DNA from: Aquimarina agarilytica ZC1
Lineage (GTDB): Bacteria > Bacteroidota > Bacteroidia > Flavobacteriales > Flavobacteriaceae
DNA: 64,000 nt
Direction: 5' to 3'
NCBI RefSeq assembly: GCF_000255455.1
Contig: NZ_JH621260.1
Location: 1-64,000, forward strand
Shown here: positions 8,637 to 17,195 of the stretch, piece by piece
Layout: every line of letters starts with the position of its first letter
Numbering within the stretch: the first letter of the stretch is position 1
Notes under the pieces: model-generated
The model's database searches: none
The model's input: the letters and a program-made list of their open reading frames with translations, nothing else
Told to the model about the DNA's origin: nothing
Program-made: the position numbers and the translations under genes

Positions 8637-10865
8637 ATGAAGTTAATCCCCCTTTTTAAAAAAATAAGAAATTATCCTATTGTTGTAATTTATTTGATGG
8701 GTTTAATTTCAAGTCAAATTCACGGGCAACAAATTGGTGACCCTGGTTGGGAATTTGATACATCAAAGTATGATAGTAGGTATCCAGATATGAAAATTTG
8801 GGCTACTGCTGGAGTTCAAGGAGGTATTCCTTATCGTAATAACTATCAAAATAAAATTGAAATTAAGCCAGGTGATGATATTCAAAAAGCTATTGATCAA
8901 ATGGCTAAAAAGTCTGGCGGAGGTGTAGTTATTTTAAAAAATGGAATATACAAATTAGGAGCAAAAACGATAAGTTTAAAATCTAATGTAAGGCTGAGAG
9001 GTCAGAGCAAAAATGGCGTAAAAATTAAATCAAGTTTGCGTGCTACCAAAAAGAATGAAAAAGTTCTTTTTAAAATGAATGCTATCGAAAGAGCAGGTAT
9101 CGAAGATTTGTCTGTAGAATTTTTATTGCCTTCTGGAATAGTAATAAATGATGATCGCAATAATTCCAAAAAGAAATATTGTGGAAATTGTTGGAAAAAC
9201 GATCCAAGTGGAAGAAAAGATTTATACATTAAGTTCGTAGGGATTTCTAGTAAAACAAAAAATTCATGGGTTGATAATTGTTCGTTTTTAAATTCTGGAA
9301 CCGACCCTATCGAGGTGAATGGGACTCACATTACTTGTCGAAATAATTTGTTTGATGTATCTGCCAATAAAGGTGGAGGAGGTGAAGGTTATTATGGGGT
9401 GCAAGGTAAGTATGGCTTATTTGTTAACGAGACAGTAAAAAGAATACGTCATTTTGCTGTACAGCAAGGAGCTGAATATAATGTAGTGATTAATTGTGAT
9501 TTTGAAGTTGATGTTAATTTCCATAATAAGGACAAAGGTCATAATCTAATTGAAAAAAATAAAATAACAAACCTTAATTGGCGAGGTTGGGATGTTTTTG
9601 CAACTGGAGGAGCTAAATATGGTCATACAAAACCTGGTCCAAATAATATCATTTATAATAATGATACCAATAGTGACGGTAAAAAAGGAGTGTATGGTGG
9701 TTCAAAAATAGTATATACATTTACAGGGTATGGACGTCCTTCGGAGTTGTCAAAAAATACACCTTCGGGAGGAACTTTTTATGCCATTAAAAGAAAAAAA
9801 ACGGGAACACCAGCACCAGTAATTGAACCAAAGCCAAGTCCTAAACCTACAGCAAGTAACGGAAATAAAAAACCACAACTTTCATTTAAAGGATTGAAGA
9901 ATGGAACAACTTTTAAAGTAGGATCCAGTTTAAATGTTGAGGTGCTTGCTAGTGATGCAGATGGAAGTATTTCCAATGTTAAGCTGTATGTAAATGGGAA
10001 ATTTCTAAGGCAAGAAAATTTTGCGCCATATGAATGGGGAGGAAATAATGATAAGAGTTTAGTTAATTTAAAAAAGGGGAATTATACGCTGAAGGCCATA
10101 GCTACGGATAATAAAAATGCGACCAGTACTACACAAGTTGACATTAGGGTAGGTGAAACAACACCAATCAATAAAACCAATAGTATTCCCTTAGGAAAAA
10201 CAATATGGCTTAAAGCTAATGACGGGAAAGGTGATTATGTAGTTGCCGAAAAAAATATAAACACGAGTCCACTTAGAGCCAATAGGAATAGGCTAGGTAC
10301 TTGGGAACAGTTTATTGTTGAAGATGCTGGAAATGGGAAGGTATTTTTAAAGGCAAAGGCGAATAATAAATATGTACAAGCTAAAATCAATGAAGAATCA
10401 CAAATTTTGGCTTCAACTAACAATAAAAGAGGTTGGGAAACATTTACTTGGGAAAGTAAGGGGAACGCTAAAGTGGCATTAAAAGCATTTAACAATAAAT
10501 ACATATCAGCTAGGTTGAATACGAATGATAAAGTATTATTGGCGAGTGCAAATGAAGCAAAAGCTTGGGAAACTTTTACATGGGGAGTTGTTTCGGGAGC
10601 AAAGCAAGTTGAGAATGATAATTATAGTATTAGAGCATATCCAAATCCGACTGTGGATACGGTTATAATAGATTCAGATGATTTGTCAGAGCTAGCATCA
10701 ATTAATGTATCTGATATGAATGGGATAGTATTGCAAACAATACCGCTAGTAAATGAGCTAGACAAAATAGAAATTGAATTGAAAGATTATAGTCGAGGTG
10801 TTTATATTTTGAGTTTATTAAGCCTTGAGGGTAAAACTAAAATTATTAAGGTAATTAAAGACTAA
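8637..10865 (+). CDS. T9SS-exported right-handed beta-helix protein with Ig-like and fascin-like domains
   Basis: A 742-residue secreted protein. A Sec signal peptide ends near residue 31 (SSQIHGQQ). Residues about 70-350 form a pectin-lyase-like parallel beta-helix, with typical openings (PGDDIQKAIDQMAKKSGGGVVIL, NVRLRGQS) and many Asn/Asp-rich turns. A Pro/Lys linker (about 386-411) leads to an Ig-like module (412-506). Next comes a beta-trefoil fascin-like region of repeated WEQF/WETFTWE units (516-651). The last about 80 residues are a T9SS type A sorting domain (AYPNPTVDTVIID, GVYILSL). Such proteins are usually polysaccharide lyases or glycosidases acting on algal or plant polymers; which substrate cannot be read here. 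A terminator follows. Confidence 0.85.
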   Translation: MKLIPLFKKIRNYPIVVIYLMGLISSQIHGQQIGDPGWEFDTSKYDSRYPDMKIWATAGVQGGIPYRNNYQNKIEIKPGDDIQKAIDQMAKKSGGGVVILKNGIYKLGAKTISLKSNVRLRGQSKNGVKIKSSLRATKKNEKVLFKMNAIERAGIEDLSVEFLLPSGIVINDDRNNSKKKYCGNCWKNDPSGRKDLYIKFVGISSKTKNSWVDNCSFLNSGTDPIEVNGTHITCRNNLFDVSANKGGGGEGYYGVQGKYGLFVNETVKRIRHFAVQQGAEYNVVINCDFEVDVNFHNKDKGHNLIEKNKITNLNWRGWDVFATGGAKYGHTKPGPNNIIYNNDTNSDGKKGVYGGSKIVYTFTGYGRPSELSKNTPSGGTFYAIKRKKTGTPAPVIEPKPSPKPTASNGNKKPQLSFKGLKNGTTFKVGSSLNVEVLASDADGSISNVKLYVNGKFLRQENFAPYEWGGNNDKSLVNLKKGNYTLKAIATDNKNATSTTQVDIRVGETTPINKTNSIPLGKTIWLKANDGKGDYVVAEKNINTSPLRANRNRLGTWEQFIVEDAGNGKVFLKAKANNKYVQAKINEESQILASTNNKRGWETFTWESKGNAKVALKAFNNKYISARLNTNDKVLLASANEAKAWETFTWGVVSGAKQVENDNYSIRAYPNPTVDTVIIDSDDLSELASINVSDMNGIVLQTIPLVNELDKIEIELKDYSRGVYILSLLSLEGKTKIIKVIKD

Positions 10866-10904
10866 TAAAATTTTAGTAAAGAGTAAATACACACTTATAT
10901 TTTT

Positions 10905-10932
10905 AAGGGGCTGCAGTTTTATGTAGCCCTTT
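10905..10932 (+). terminator. Terminator after the beta-helix gene
   Basis: The stem GGGCTGCA/TGTAGCCC (one G-T wobble, loop GTTTTA), extended by A-T pairs, is followed by six T residues. It lies about 40 nt after the stop codon. Confidence 0.85.
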
Positions 10933-11081
10933 TTTGTTTGTTCTAGTAAATGGAATTTGCATTAATTCGGTAAATTCATATAGGTGATGGTATAAATTTT
11001 CAATAATAAATGGAATGCGTATTAAAAGAGCCTTTTAATTTTTGTATTTTTAGTATTCATCTATTTTATTCTTGTATTCTC

Positions 11082-11786
11082 ATGGTTAATAAAAAAGTAG
11101 CAGATGTTCATGAAGCTCTTAAAGGAGTATCTTCTAACATGACTTTTATGTTAGGAGGATTTGGTTTATGTGGAATACCCGAAAATGCAATTACAGAATT
11201 AGTACGATTAAAAATTTCAGGCTTGACCTGTATTTCAAACAATGCCGGAGTAGATGATTTTGGTTTAGGTTTGTTGTTGCAACAAAAACAGATAAAAAAA
11301 ATGATCGCTTCTTATGTAGGAGAAAATAAAGAATTTGAACGTCAAATGCTGTCGGGAGAATTGGAAGTAGATTTAACCCCACAAGGAACATTGGCTGAGT
11401 GTTGTAGGGCTGCAAAAGCTGGAATTCCTGCTTTTTATACCCCAGCTGGTTATGGTACAGAAGTGGCTATTGGGAAAGAAACTAGAGCGTTTAATGGAAA
11501 AATGCATGTGTTAGAAAAAGCCTTTAATGCCGACTACTCATTTATTAAAGCATGGAAAGGGGACGAAGCCGGGAATTTAATTTTTAAAGGAACTGCACGT
11601 AATTTTAATTTACCTATGTGTGGAGCAGCAAAAGTGAATGTTGTCGAAGTAGAAGAATTGGTGCCTATAGGTGAATTGGACCCAAATCAAATCCATGTAC
11701 CAGGCGTATTTGTTCAACGAATTTTTAAAGGTGAGAACTATATAAAACCCATTGAACAATTAACCCTGAGTGAGAAAAAAAAATAA
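11082..11786 (+). CDS. scoA: 3-oxoacid CoA-transferase subunit A
   Basis: The alpha subunit of succinyl-CoA:3-ketoacid CoA-transferase (SCOT), which moves CoA from succinyl-CoA to acetoacetate in ketone-body or branched amino-acid degradation. I start at the ATG at 11082 ([13 protein letters not shown], 234 residues, normal family length). The frame continues upstream to 11010, but that leader is hydrophobic and unlike the family. Family segments [53 protein letters not shown] and [20 protein letters not shown] are clear. The partner subunit lies downstream, but a peroxiredoxin gene sits between them, which is unusual. Confidence 0.93.
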   Translation: MVNKKVADVHEALKGVSSNMTFMLGGFGLCGIPENAITELVRLKISGLTCISNNAGVDDFGLGLLLQQKQIKKMIASYVGENKEFERQMLSGELEVDLTPQGTLAECCRAAKAGIPAFYTPAGYGTEVAIGKETRAFNGKMHVLEKAFNADYSFIKAWKGDEAGNLIFKGTARNFNLPMCGAAKVNVVEVEELVPIGELDPNQIHVPGVFVQRIFKGENYIKPIEQLTLSEKKK

Positions 11787-11803
11787 CTTAAAATATACAA
11801 ATT

Positions 11804-12439
11804 ATGGCAGTATTAAGGCTAGGAGATATAGCTCCAGATTTTACGGCAAAAACATCACAAGGAGATATTAATTTTCATGAATGGTTAGGGGATAGCTGGG
11901 GAGTGTTGTTTTCGCATCCTGCGGATTACACACCGGTATGTACTACCGAATTAGGAACGGTTGCAAAATATTCAGACCAATTTAAAAAAAGAAATGTAAA
12001 AGTAGCCGCATTAAGTGTTGATGGGGTGGATTCACATATGGGGTGGATAAGTGACATAAACGAGACTCAGGATACCACAGTTAATTTTCCTATAATAGCG
12101 GACGAAGATAGAAAAGTATCGGATTTATACGATATGATTCATCCTAATGCAGATAATACCTTAACCGTACGTTCTGTATTTATAATTGGGGATGATAAAA
12201 AAATAAAATTGATTATCGTTTATCCTGCTTCAACAGGAAGGAACTTTGATGAAATCATTCGTGTGATTGATTCATTACAATTAACAGCTTACAGAAAATT
12301 AGCTACACCAGCAAATTGGAAACATGGTGATGATTGTGTAGTGTCTCCTTCGGTAAAAACAGAAGATATACCGGAATTATTTCCTAAAGGACATAAAGTG
12401 ATTAAGCCTTACTTACGTACTACACCAATGCCCGATTAA
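11804..12439 (+). CDS. 1-Cys (Prx6-type) peroxiredoxin
   Basis: A 211-residue thiol peroxidase of the Prx6 subfamily that reduces H2O2 and organic peroxides. The peroxidatic Cys46 is in the motif HPADYTPVCTTE, with the family's RSVFIIGDDKKIKLIIVYPASTGRNFDEIIRVID segment and a C-terminal 1-Cys domain (TPANWKHGDDCVVSP, PYLRTTPMPD). A second Cys in HGDDC is common in bacterial members. It lies 17 nt after scoA and 52 nt before scoB in the same direction, so it is probably translated from the CoA-transferase mRNA. A perfect hairpin follows its stop. Confidence 0.94.
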   Translation: MAVLRLGDIAPDFTAKTSQGDINFHEWLGDSWGVLFSHPADYTPVCTTELGTVAKYSDQFKKRNVKVAALSVDGVDSHMGWISDINETQDTTVNFPIIADEDRKVSDLYDMIHPNADNTLTVRSVFIIGDDKKIKLIIVYPASTGRNFDEIIRVIDSLQLTAYRKLATPANWKHGDDCVVSPSVKTEDIPELFPKGHKVIKPYLRTTPMPD

Positions 12440-12450
12440 AAAAAAACACT

Positions 12451-12477
12451 AAACCTAGGACATAAAGTCCTAGGTTT
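12451..12477 (+). terminator. Hairpin between the peroxiredoxin gene and scoB (terminator or attenuator)
   Basis: A perfect 11-bp stem (AAACCTAGGAC/GTCCTAGGTTT, loop ATAAA) with only a short, broken T run after it, ending 14 nt before the scoB ATG. It may terminate part of the transcripts, stabilise the upstream mRNA or limit scoB translation. Weak as a full terminator. Confidence 0.55.
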
Positions 12478-12491
12478 TATTAATAATAGCT

Positions 12492-13148
12492 ATGTTAGAT
12501 AAACAAGGAATTGCAAAACGGATAGCAAAGGAATTGCAGGATGGTTTTTATGTCAACCTAGGTATTGGTATACCTACGCTGGTAGCCAATTATGTCCCTG
12601 CGGATATTTCGGTGGCCTTTCATAGTGAAAATGGATTATTAGGGATGGGGGCATTTCCTTATAAAGGAGAAGAAGATGCAGATTTAATTAATGCAGGGAA
12701 ACAAACCGTAACAGCTTTGCCTGGAGCTTCGTTTTTTGATTCGGCAACTAGCTTTGATATGATTCGAGGACAGCATATTGATTTAACGGTATTGGGAGCT
12801 ATGGAAATTTCTTCGGATGGAGACATTGCCAATTGGAAAATTCCAAGTAAATTAGTCAAAGGAATGGGAGGTGCTATGGATTTAGTGGCCAGTGCCAAAA
12901 AAATTATAGTGGCCATGATGCACACGAGTAAAAGTGGGCATTCAAAATTATTAGATAAATGTACGTTACCATTAACTGGAGTACATTGTGTTCAAAAGGT
13001 AGTTACAAACTTGGGCGTATTTGATATTACATCAAAGGGGTTTTTATTAACCGAAATTGCGCCAAACGTGTCTGTCGAAATGGTAAAGGAAGCTACGCTT
13101 GGAAAACTACATATTTCGGATTCGTTAAAAACGATTACTACAGACTAA
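12492..13148 (+). CDS. scoB: 3-oxoacid CoA-transferase subunit B
   Basis: The beta subunit of SCOT, 218 residues, carrying the catalytic glutamate that forms the enzyme-CoA thioester (Glu46 in HSENGLLGMG). Other family segments are FYVNLGIGIPTLVANY, QTVTALPGASFFDSATSFDMIRGQHID, IPSKLVKGMGGAMDLV and the C-terminal FLLTEIAPNVSVEMV. Together with scoA it forms the active heteromeric enzyme in the cytoplasm. It is separated from scoA by the peroxiredoxin gene and a hairpin. Start ATG and length are normal. Confidence 0.94.
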   Translation: MLDKQGIAKRIAKELQDGFYVNLGIGIPTLVANYVPADISVAFHSENGLLGMGAFPYKGEEDADLINAGKQTVTALPGASFFDSATSFDMIRGQHIDLTVLGAMEISSDGDIANWKIPSKLVKGMGGAMDLVASAKKIIVAMMHTSKSGHSKLLDKCTLPLTGVHCVQKVVTNLGVFDITSKGFLLTEIAPNVSVEMVKEATLGKLHISDSLKTITTD

Positions 13149-13300
13149 TAAATCTTCAAAAAAATATATTATTAAGGGCTTTTTGTTAATAAATGTTAAA
13201 AAATATTGCATTTTGTCGATTTTTAATGCTTTTTATCGAAAACATCTGATATTTTTTTCTATATTGGTACTCTAATTTGATAACCACCAATAATTCATAC

Positions 13301-13459
13301 ATGGAAGGAACGATAATAAACCACTCAGTAACAGCATCAATTCAGAATACAAAGGAGGAAAGCAATAATGTAGTAAAAAGCTATAAAGCTAAAAGTGACT
13401 CCAAAGAATTTCTTTCGGGTGTGTTTTACCTTTTTAAAAAAGTATTCCTTTTAGGGTAA
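13301..13459 (+). CDS. Possible small protein of 52 residues
   Basis: A short ORF from an ATG at 13301 (the frame also extends back to a TTG at 13277). It begins MEGTIINHSVTASIQ and ends with a hydrophobic/basic FLSGVFYLFKKVFLLG. It lies 152 nt after scoB and runs convergently toward the ABC ATPase gene with a 9-nt gap. I do not recognise it. The Lys/Ser-rich body and hydrophobic C-terminus could be a membrane-associated small protein or a chance ORF. Confidence 0.3.
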   Translation: MEGTIINHSVTASIQNTKEESNNVVKSYKAKSDSKEFLSGVFYLFKKVFLLG

Positions 13460-13468
13460 TTCTTCTTT

Positions 13469-15142
13469 TTATATTCCTTTTGGAATAGCATCAATAAGTT
13501 TTTGCGTATATTTTTTTTGAGGATGGGAGTATATCATATCTGCGTCTCCGTGCTCTTCAATACGTCCTTGATTCATTACTAGTAGTTGGTCTGCCATGTA
13601 CTTGACCACCGCTAAATCATGTGATATAAATATATAAGTAAAATGGTAACGTTCCTTTAATTCATTTAATAGATTAAGCACTTGTGCTTGTACCGAAATG
13701 TCTAAGGCACTTACAGACTCATCGCAAATAATTAGTTTAGGCTGTAAAGCAATGGTTCGAGCTATACCAATACGCTGGCGTTGACCCCCGCTAAATTCAT
13801 GGGGATAGCGATTAAAATAAGAGACAGATAAACCTACACGCTCTAGGAGTTCAATGGCTTTTTCTTTTCGTTCTTTATCACTATTATATAGTTTGTGAGC
13901 TTTCATGGGTTCAATAATCGCTTTTCCAACAGTCATTCGTGGATTTAAGCTAGCAAAAGGGTCTTGAAAAATAAGCTGTATTTCTTTTCGTAATTCGCGC
14001 ATTTTTCTTCGCGAAAGCGAGCTAATATCTACGCCCCTATATTTGATATTCCCTTCATCTGCCTTTGTTAACCTTAAAATTAAATTACCCAAGGTTGATT
14101 TTCCACAGCCAGATTCACCTACTAACCCGAGTGTTTCCCCTTCGTAAATAGAAAAGTTAACCTTGTCAACGGCTTTAAATTCGGTGGTAGTAAACCAGCC
14201 TGTTTTAGTAAAAAAAGTTTTTGAAGCATTTTTAATTTCTAAAATAGGAGGTTGCGCGTATAGTTTTTGGTGCTTTTCTTTTCTTTCGGAAGCGGTAATT
14301 ACGTTGCTTTTAGGAGTGCTATTTAAAAAATCATTTATAGTTGGAAGCCTAAATAAACGTTCTTTTAATGAAGGTCTGGCGTAAATTAACGCCTTGGTGT
14401 AATTGGCAGTTGGATTATTGAAAAGTTGCGCCGTGGGTTTTTGTTCTATTAGTTTTCCTTGATACATCACCATAGTGGTATCGGCAATATCAGCAACTAG
14501 AGCCAGATCATGCGAAATGAACATAATGCTCATTTGCTGTTCTAGTTGTAGTTCTTTTAATAGTGCAATAATTTCTTTTTGTACTGTAACATCTAAGGCA
14601 GTAGTGGGTTCGTCTGCAATAAGTAATTTAGGTTTGCAGGCTATAGCCATGGCAATAACAATTCGTTGTTTTTGGCCGCCACTTAATTCGTGCGGATAGG
14701 AATTGTAAATACGTTCAATGTTAGGAAGTTTTACTTTTTTAAATAAGTCCAATACTTTTTGTTTAATAACAGAAGTGGTAAAATCCGTATGCGTTTTTAA
14801 TACTTCTGCTACCTGTGGCCCACATTTCATTGAGGGGTTTAAAGCACTCATGGGTTCTTGGAAAATCATGGCAATATCATTTCCACGTAAACTTTTAAAC
14901 TGATTGTAAGTGTAATTTGTAATATCAGCACCTAAAAATTCAATGCTACCCGTAGTTATTTGAGCTATTTTATGAGGTAAAAGTCCCATTATGGCTAATG
15001 AAGTTACGGATTTTCCACTTCCAGATTCGCCAACGACACCCAAAATGCTATTGGCGGGTAAACTAAAAGATATATGGTGTAGTACATTTTTGTTGTTAAA
15101 TGCAACAGACAGGTCGGTAACTTTAAGTACGGGATTCATCAA
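13469..15142 (-). CDS. Duplicated ABC transporter ATPase, oligopeptide/YejF type
   Basis: A 557-residue protein made of two complete ABC nucleotide-binding domains, each of the dipeptide/oligopeptide importer type. Domain 1 has Walker A GESGSGKS, Q-loop MIFQEPMSALNP, signature LSGGQKQR and Walker B LLIADEPTTALD. Domain 2 has GESGCGKS, LIFQDPFASLNP, FSGGQRQR and LIICDESVSALD. Both carry the H-loop (FISHDLA). The short C-terminal oligopeptide-type extension after each domain is present. This is the YejF/DppD-DppF fusion arrangement, which energises a peptide importer from the cytoplasmic side; no permease or binding protein is encoded nearby. Confidence 0.93.
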   Translation of the reverse strand: MMNPVLKVTDLSVAFNNKNVLHHISFSLPANSILGVVGESGSGKSVTSLAIMGLLPHKIAQITTGSIEFLGADITNYTYNQFKSLRGNDIAMIFQEPMSALNPSMKCGPQVAEVLKTHTDFTTSVIKQKVLDLFKKVKLPNIERIYNSYPHELSGGQKQRIVIAMAIACKPKLLIADEPTTALDVTVQKEIIALLKELQLEQQMSIMFISHDLALVADIADTTMVMYQGKLIEQKPTAQLFNNPTANYTKALIYARPSLKERLFRLPTINDFLNSTPKSNVITASERKEKHQKLYAQPPILEIKNASKTFFTKTGWFTTTEFKAVDKVNFSIYEGETLGLVGESGCGKSTLGNLILRLTKADEGNIKYRGVDISSLSRRKMRELRKEIQLIFQDPFASLNPRMTVGKAIIEPMKAHKLYNSDKERKEKAIELLERVGLSVSYFNRYPHEFSGGQRQRIGIARTIALQPKLIICDESVSALDISVQAQVLNLLNELKERYHFTYIFISHDLAVVKYMADQLLVMNQGRIEEHGDADMIYSHPQKKYTQKLIDAIPKGI

Positions 15143-15221
15143 AAGTGTAGTTTGATTTTGTAGGTCTAAGTTAATTTATTTATGTGGATAAAGTAGGATG
15201 ATTACAAGTACTGAGTCGGAA

Positions 15222-15935
15222 TTATACCGAAATAATTTCGTGTGGCGCTAGTAATGGCTGTTGTTTAAATTTTAAAAGAATTTGAGCAACCGCTATGGTG
15301 TCCTTTTCACAATAAATAATAATACGATCAATATTCTTTTCTTTATAAAAAACATCTTTTACTTGGCTACCATCAATGTCATCTTTAGGCGATGGAATAT
15401 TTAAAATAGTAGTAAGTAGTTTTAGTGATGTATAGTGTTTGTAGTCGCCAAATTTCCATAATTCTAAAGTGTCCAAATGAGGTACTTCCCAAGGTTTTTT
15501 ACCAAATAAATTGAGTTTGTTGGGGAGTGATATTTCGTTTATAATCATACGACGCGCAATGTAAGGGAAGTCGAATTCTTTACCATTATGCGCACAGAGT
15601 ACATGTTGAGGTTGGTTGTAGTGGGTGTCTATTAATTGTTTGAATTCGAGTAATAATTCTTTTTCTTCTCCATAAAAGGAGGTTACTCTAAATTGTCTTT
15701 CGGAAGTGTTTGGAGTGAAATAACCAACAGAGATACAGACTATTTTTCCAAATTCGGCCCAAATGCCAGCACGCTCATAAAATTCTTCGGGAGTAAAATC
15801 ATCTTTACGTTGGTAGGCTGTTTTTTTGGTGTATAATTCTTGTAAATCTTCTGATATTAAGTTGAAGTTTTCTTCTTGGGGAACCGTTTCAATATCTAAA
15901 AATAATACATGCTCTAGCTTTAAATGAGTGTGCAT
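15222..15935 (-). CDS. Predicted 3'-5' exonuclease of the DNA polymerase B exonuclease-like family
   Basis: A 237-residue DEDD-type exonuclease. Exo I is LFLDIETVP (Asp14, Glu16), Exo II lies in LCAHNGKEFDFPYIARR and Exo III in IIIYCEKDTIAVAQILLKF. This matches the family of stand-alone PolB-type exonuclease domains found across Bacteroidota. It probably trims DNA or RNA 3' ends using two metal ions; the true substrate is not known. It is in a same-strand run (AraC, serine hydrolase, this gene, ABC ATPase) with a 20-nt gap to the gene before it. Confidence 0.88.
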   Translation of the reverse strand: MHTHLKLEHVLFLDIETVPQEENFNLISEDLQELYTKKTAYQRKDDFTPEEFYERAGIWAEFGKIVCISVGYFTPNTSERQFRVTSFYGEEKELLLEFKQLIDTHYNQPQHVLCAHNGKEFDFPYIARRMIINEISLPNKLNLFGKKPWEVPHLDTLELWKFGDYKHYTSLKLLTTILNIPSPKDDIDGSQVKDVFYKEKNIDRIIIYCEKDTIAVAQILLKFKQQPLLAPHEIISV

Positions 15936-15955
15936 TCTATTCTATGTGTAATAAA

Positions 15956-17110
15956 TTAATTGAGTTGAAGCATTTGATAGGTTTCATCAATATAGGTAGT
16001 AAAATCGTTACCCGAATTATTATTAGGATCAGGTTGGTCGCGTTTGTGACCTAAACGTACAATAATCAGATCATCTTCGGGAATACAAATTACGTATTGC
16101 CCTAGTATACCACGCATATAACTTATTTTTTTGTTTCTGTAATTGCTTAACCATAGTCCAAAGCCATAGTTTTGACCATTGCTAAATTGAGGTGTTTGCG
16201 CTTTTATGGCAAGTTCTTTTGAAATGAGTTGTTTTTGATTCCAAGCGCCATTATGTAACCATAATTGTCCAAAACGACCAAAATCACGGGCATTACTAGC
16301 AATGCAGCAATAGGCCTTTTCCATGTGGTTTTTTGTGCCATCCACTTGCCACAAGGCATTTGAGTGCATGCCCATGGGTTGCCAAAAGCTAGTGCTTAAA
16401 TAATTTGCTAAAGTTTTGTTGGTGGCTTTTTTTATACACATGGCAAGCAATTGGGTGGCGCCACTCAGGTATTTAAAGGATTTGCCAGGAGCGTCTTCAA
16501 CTTTTAAACCTAATATTAGATCTTGAATATCGGTGTTGTAGTAAGCTTCTGCTGTCATAGAAAAAGGGCTGATGTAATTTTCGTTCCAATTCAAGCCCGA
16601 AGACATAGAGGATAAATCGCCTACCGTAAGTTGGTTGGCAAAGGCACCTTTAATTTCTGGGAAATAAGTTTTTACAGGGGTGTCCAAGTTGGGTATGTAT
16701 CCATCATCAATAGCTTTAAAAAGCAAGGCAGTTGTCAAGCTTTTTGCCATTGAAAAGGAGTTGGTTTGACTGTTGCGGCTATAGCCTTCGGCATAATTTT
16801 CATACCAAATACTGTCATTTTTAATAATTAAAAAGGCTATGGTGCCCAAGCGCTCATGGCATTTTTTTAGTTTTTCTGTGGCCGATACGCTATTGTATTT
16901 TTTATGAAGTGGAAAATTTTGTGTAGCTCCTTTGCTAATTGTATTTGTATCAAAATGTACAGTGTCTTCAATATAAGCAGTAGTATGACCTGTTAGGTAA
17001 ACTACACGTATCCCTTTTAAAATATAATCATAATCAAAAATGTACAGTAATGCAATGAGCAGCGCAATTACAGCAATACTGAATTTAAGAATTTTTTTTA
17101 ACCATTTCAT
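15956..17110 (-). CDS. Membrane-anchored serine hydrolase (class C beta-lactamase-related)
   Basis: A 384-residue protein with one N-terminal membrane segment (FSIAVIALLIALLYIF) and a beta-lactamase/penicillin-binding-like domain. The nucleophile motif is SMAK (Ser120, Lys123), with a YLS motif (FKYLSGATQLL) as the second active-site element and LGH near the C-terminus (VRLGHKRD). I start at the ATG at 17110 (MKWLKKIL); the frame extends 10 codons further upstream, but the signal anchor fits the shorter form. Members are esterases, peptidases or amidases, and true beta-lactamase activity is not implied. It probably faces the periplasm. Confidence 0.87.
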   Translation of the reverse strand: MKWLKKILKFSIAVIALLIALLYIFDYDYILKGIRVVYLTGHTTAYIEDTVHFDTNTISKGATQNFPLHKKYNSVSATEKLKKCHERLGTIAFLIIKNDSIWYENYAEGYSRNSQTNSFSMAKSLTTALLFKAIDDGYIPNLDTPVKTYFPEIKGAFANQLTVGDLSSMSSGLNWNENYISPFSMTAEAYYNTDIQDLILGLKVEDAPGKSFKYLSGATQLLAMCIKKATNKTLANYLSTSFWQPMGMHSNALWQVDGTKNHMEKAYCCIASNARDFGRFGQLWLHNGAWNQKQLISKELAIKAQTPQFSNGQNYGFGLWLSNYRNKKISYMRGILGQYVICIPEDDLIIVRLGHKRDQPDPNNNSGNDFTTYIDETYQMLQLN

Positions 17111-17195
17111 ACCAACTAAATATACTAAAAAGAGCGCCAAATTTTAAAATTATGATTTTTTTTAGTCTTATTTAATTATGTAGTGGTTGTGTTTG

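Noticed and set aside
11010-11081. Upstream extension of scoA to 11010
   Set aside because: The extra 24 residues are hydrophobic and absent from the family; the family N-terminus begins at the ATG at 11082.
15720-15728. TAACCAAC in the exonuclease gene as a base-pairing target of the conserved RNA loop
   Set aside because: Eight-base complementarity inside a coding region is expected by chance and is far from a start codon.
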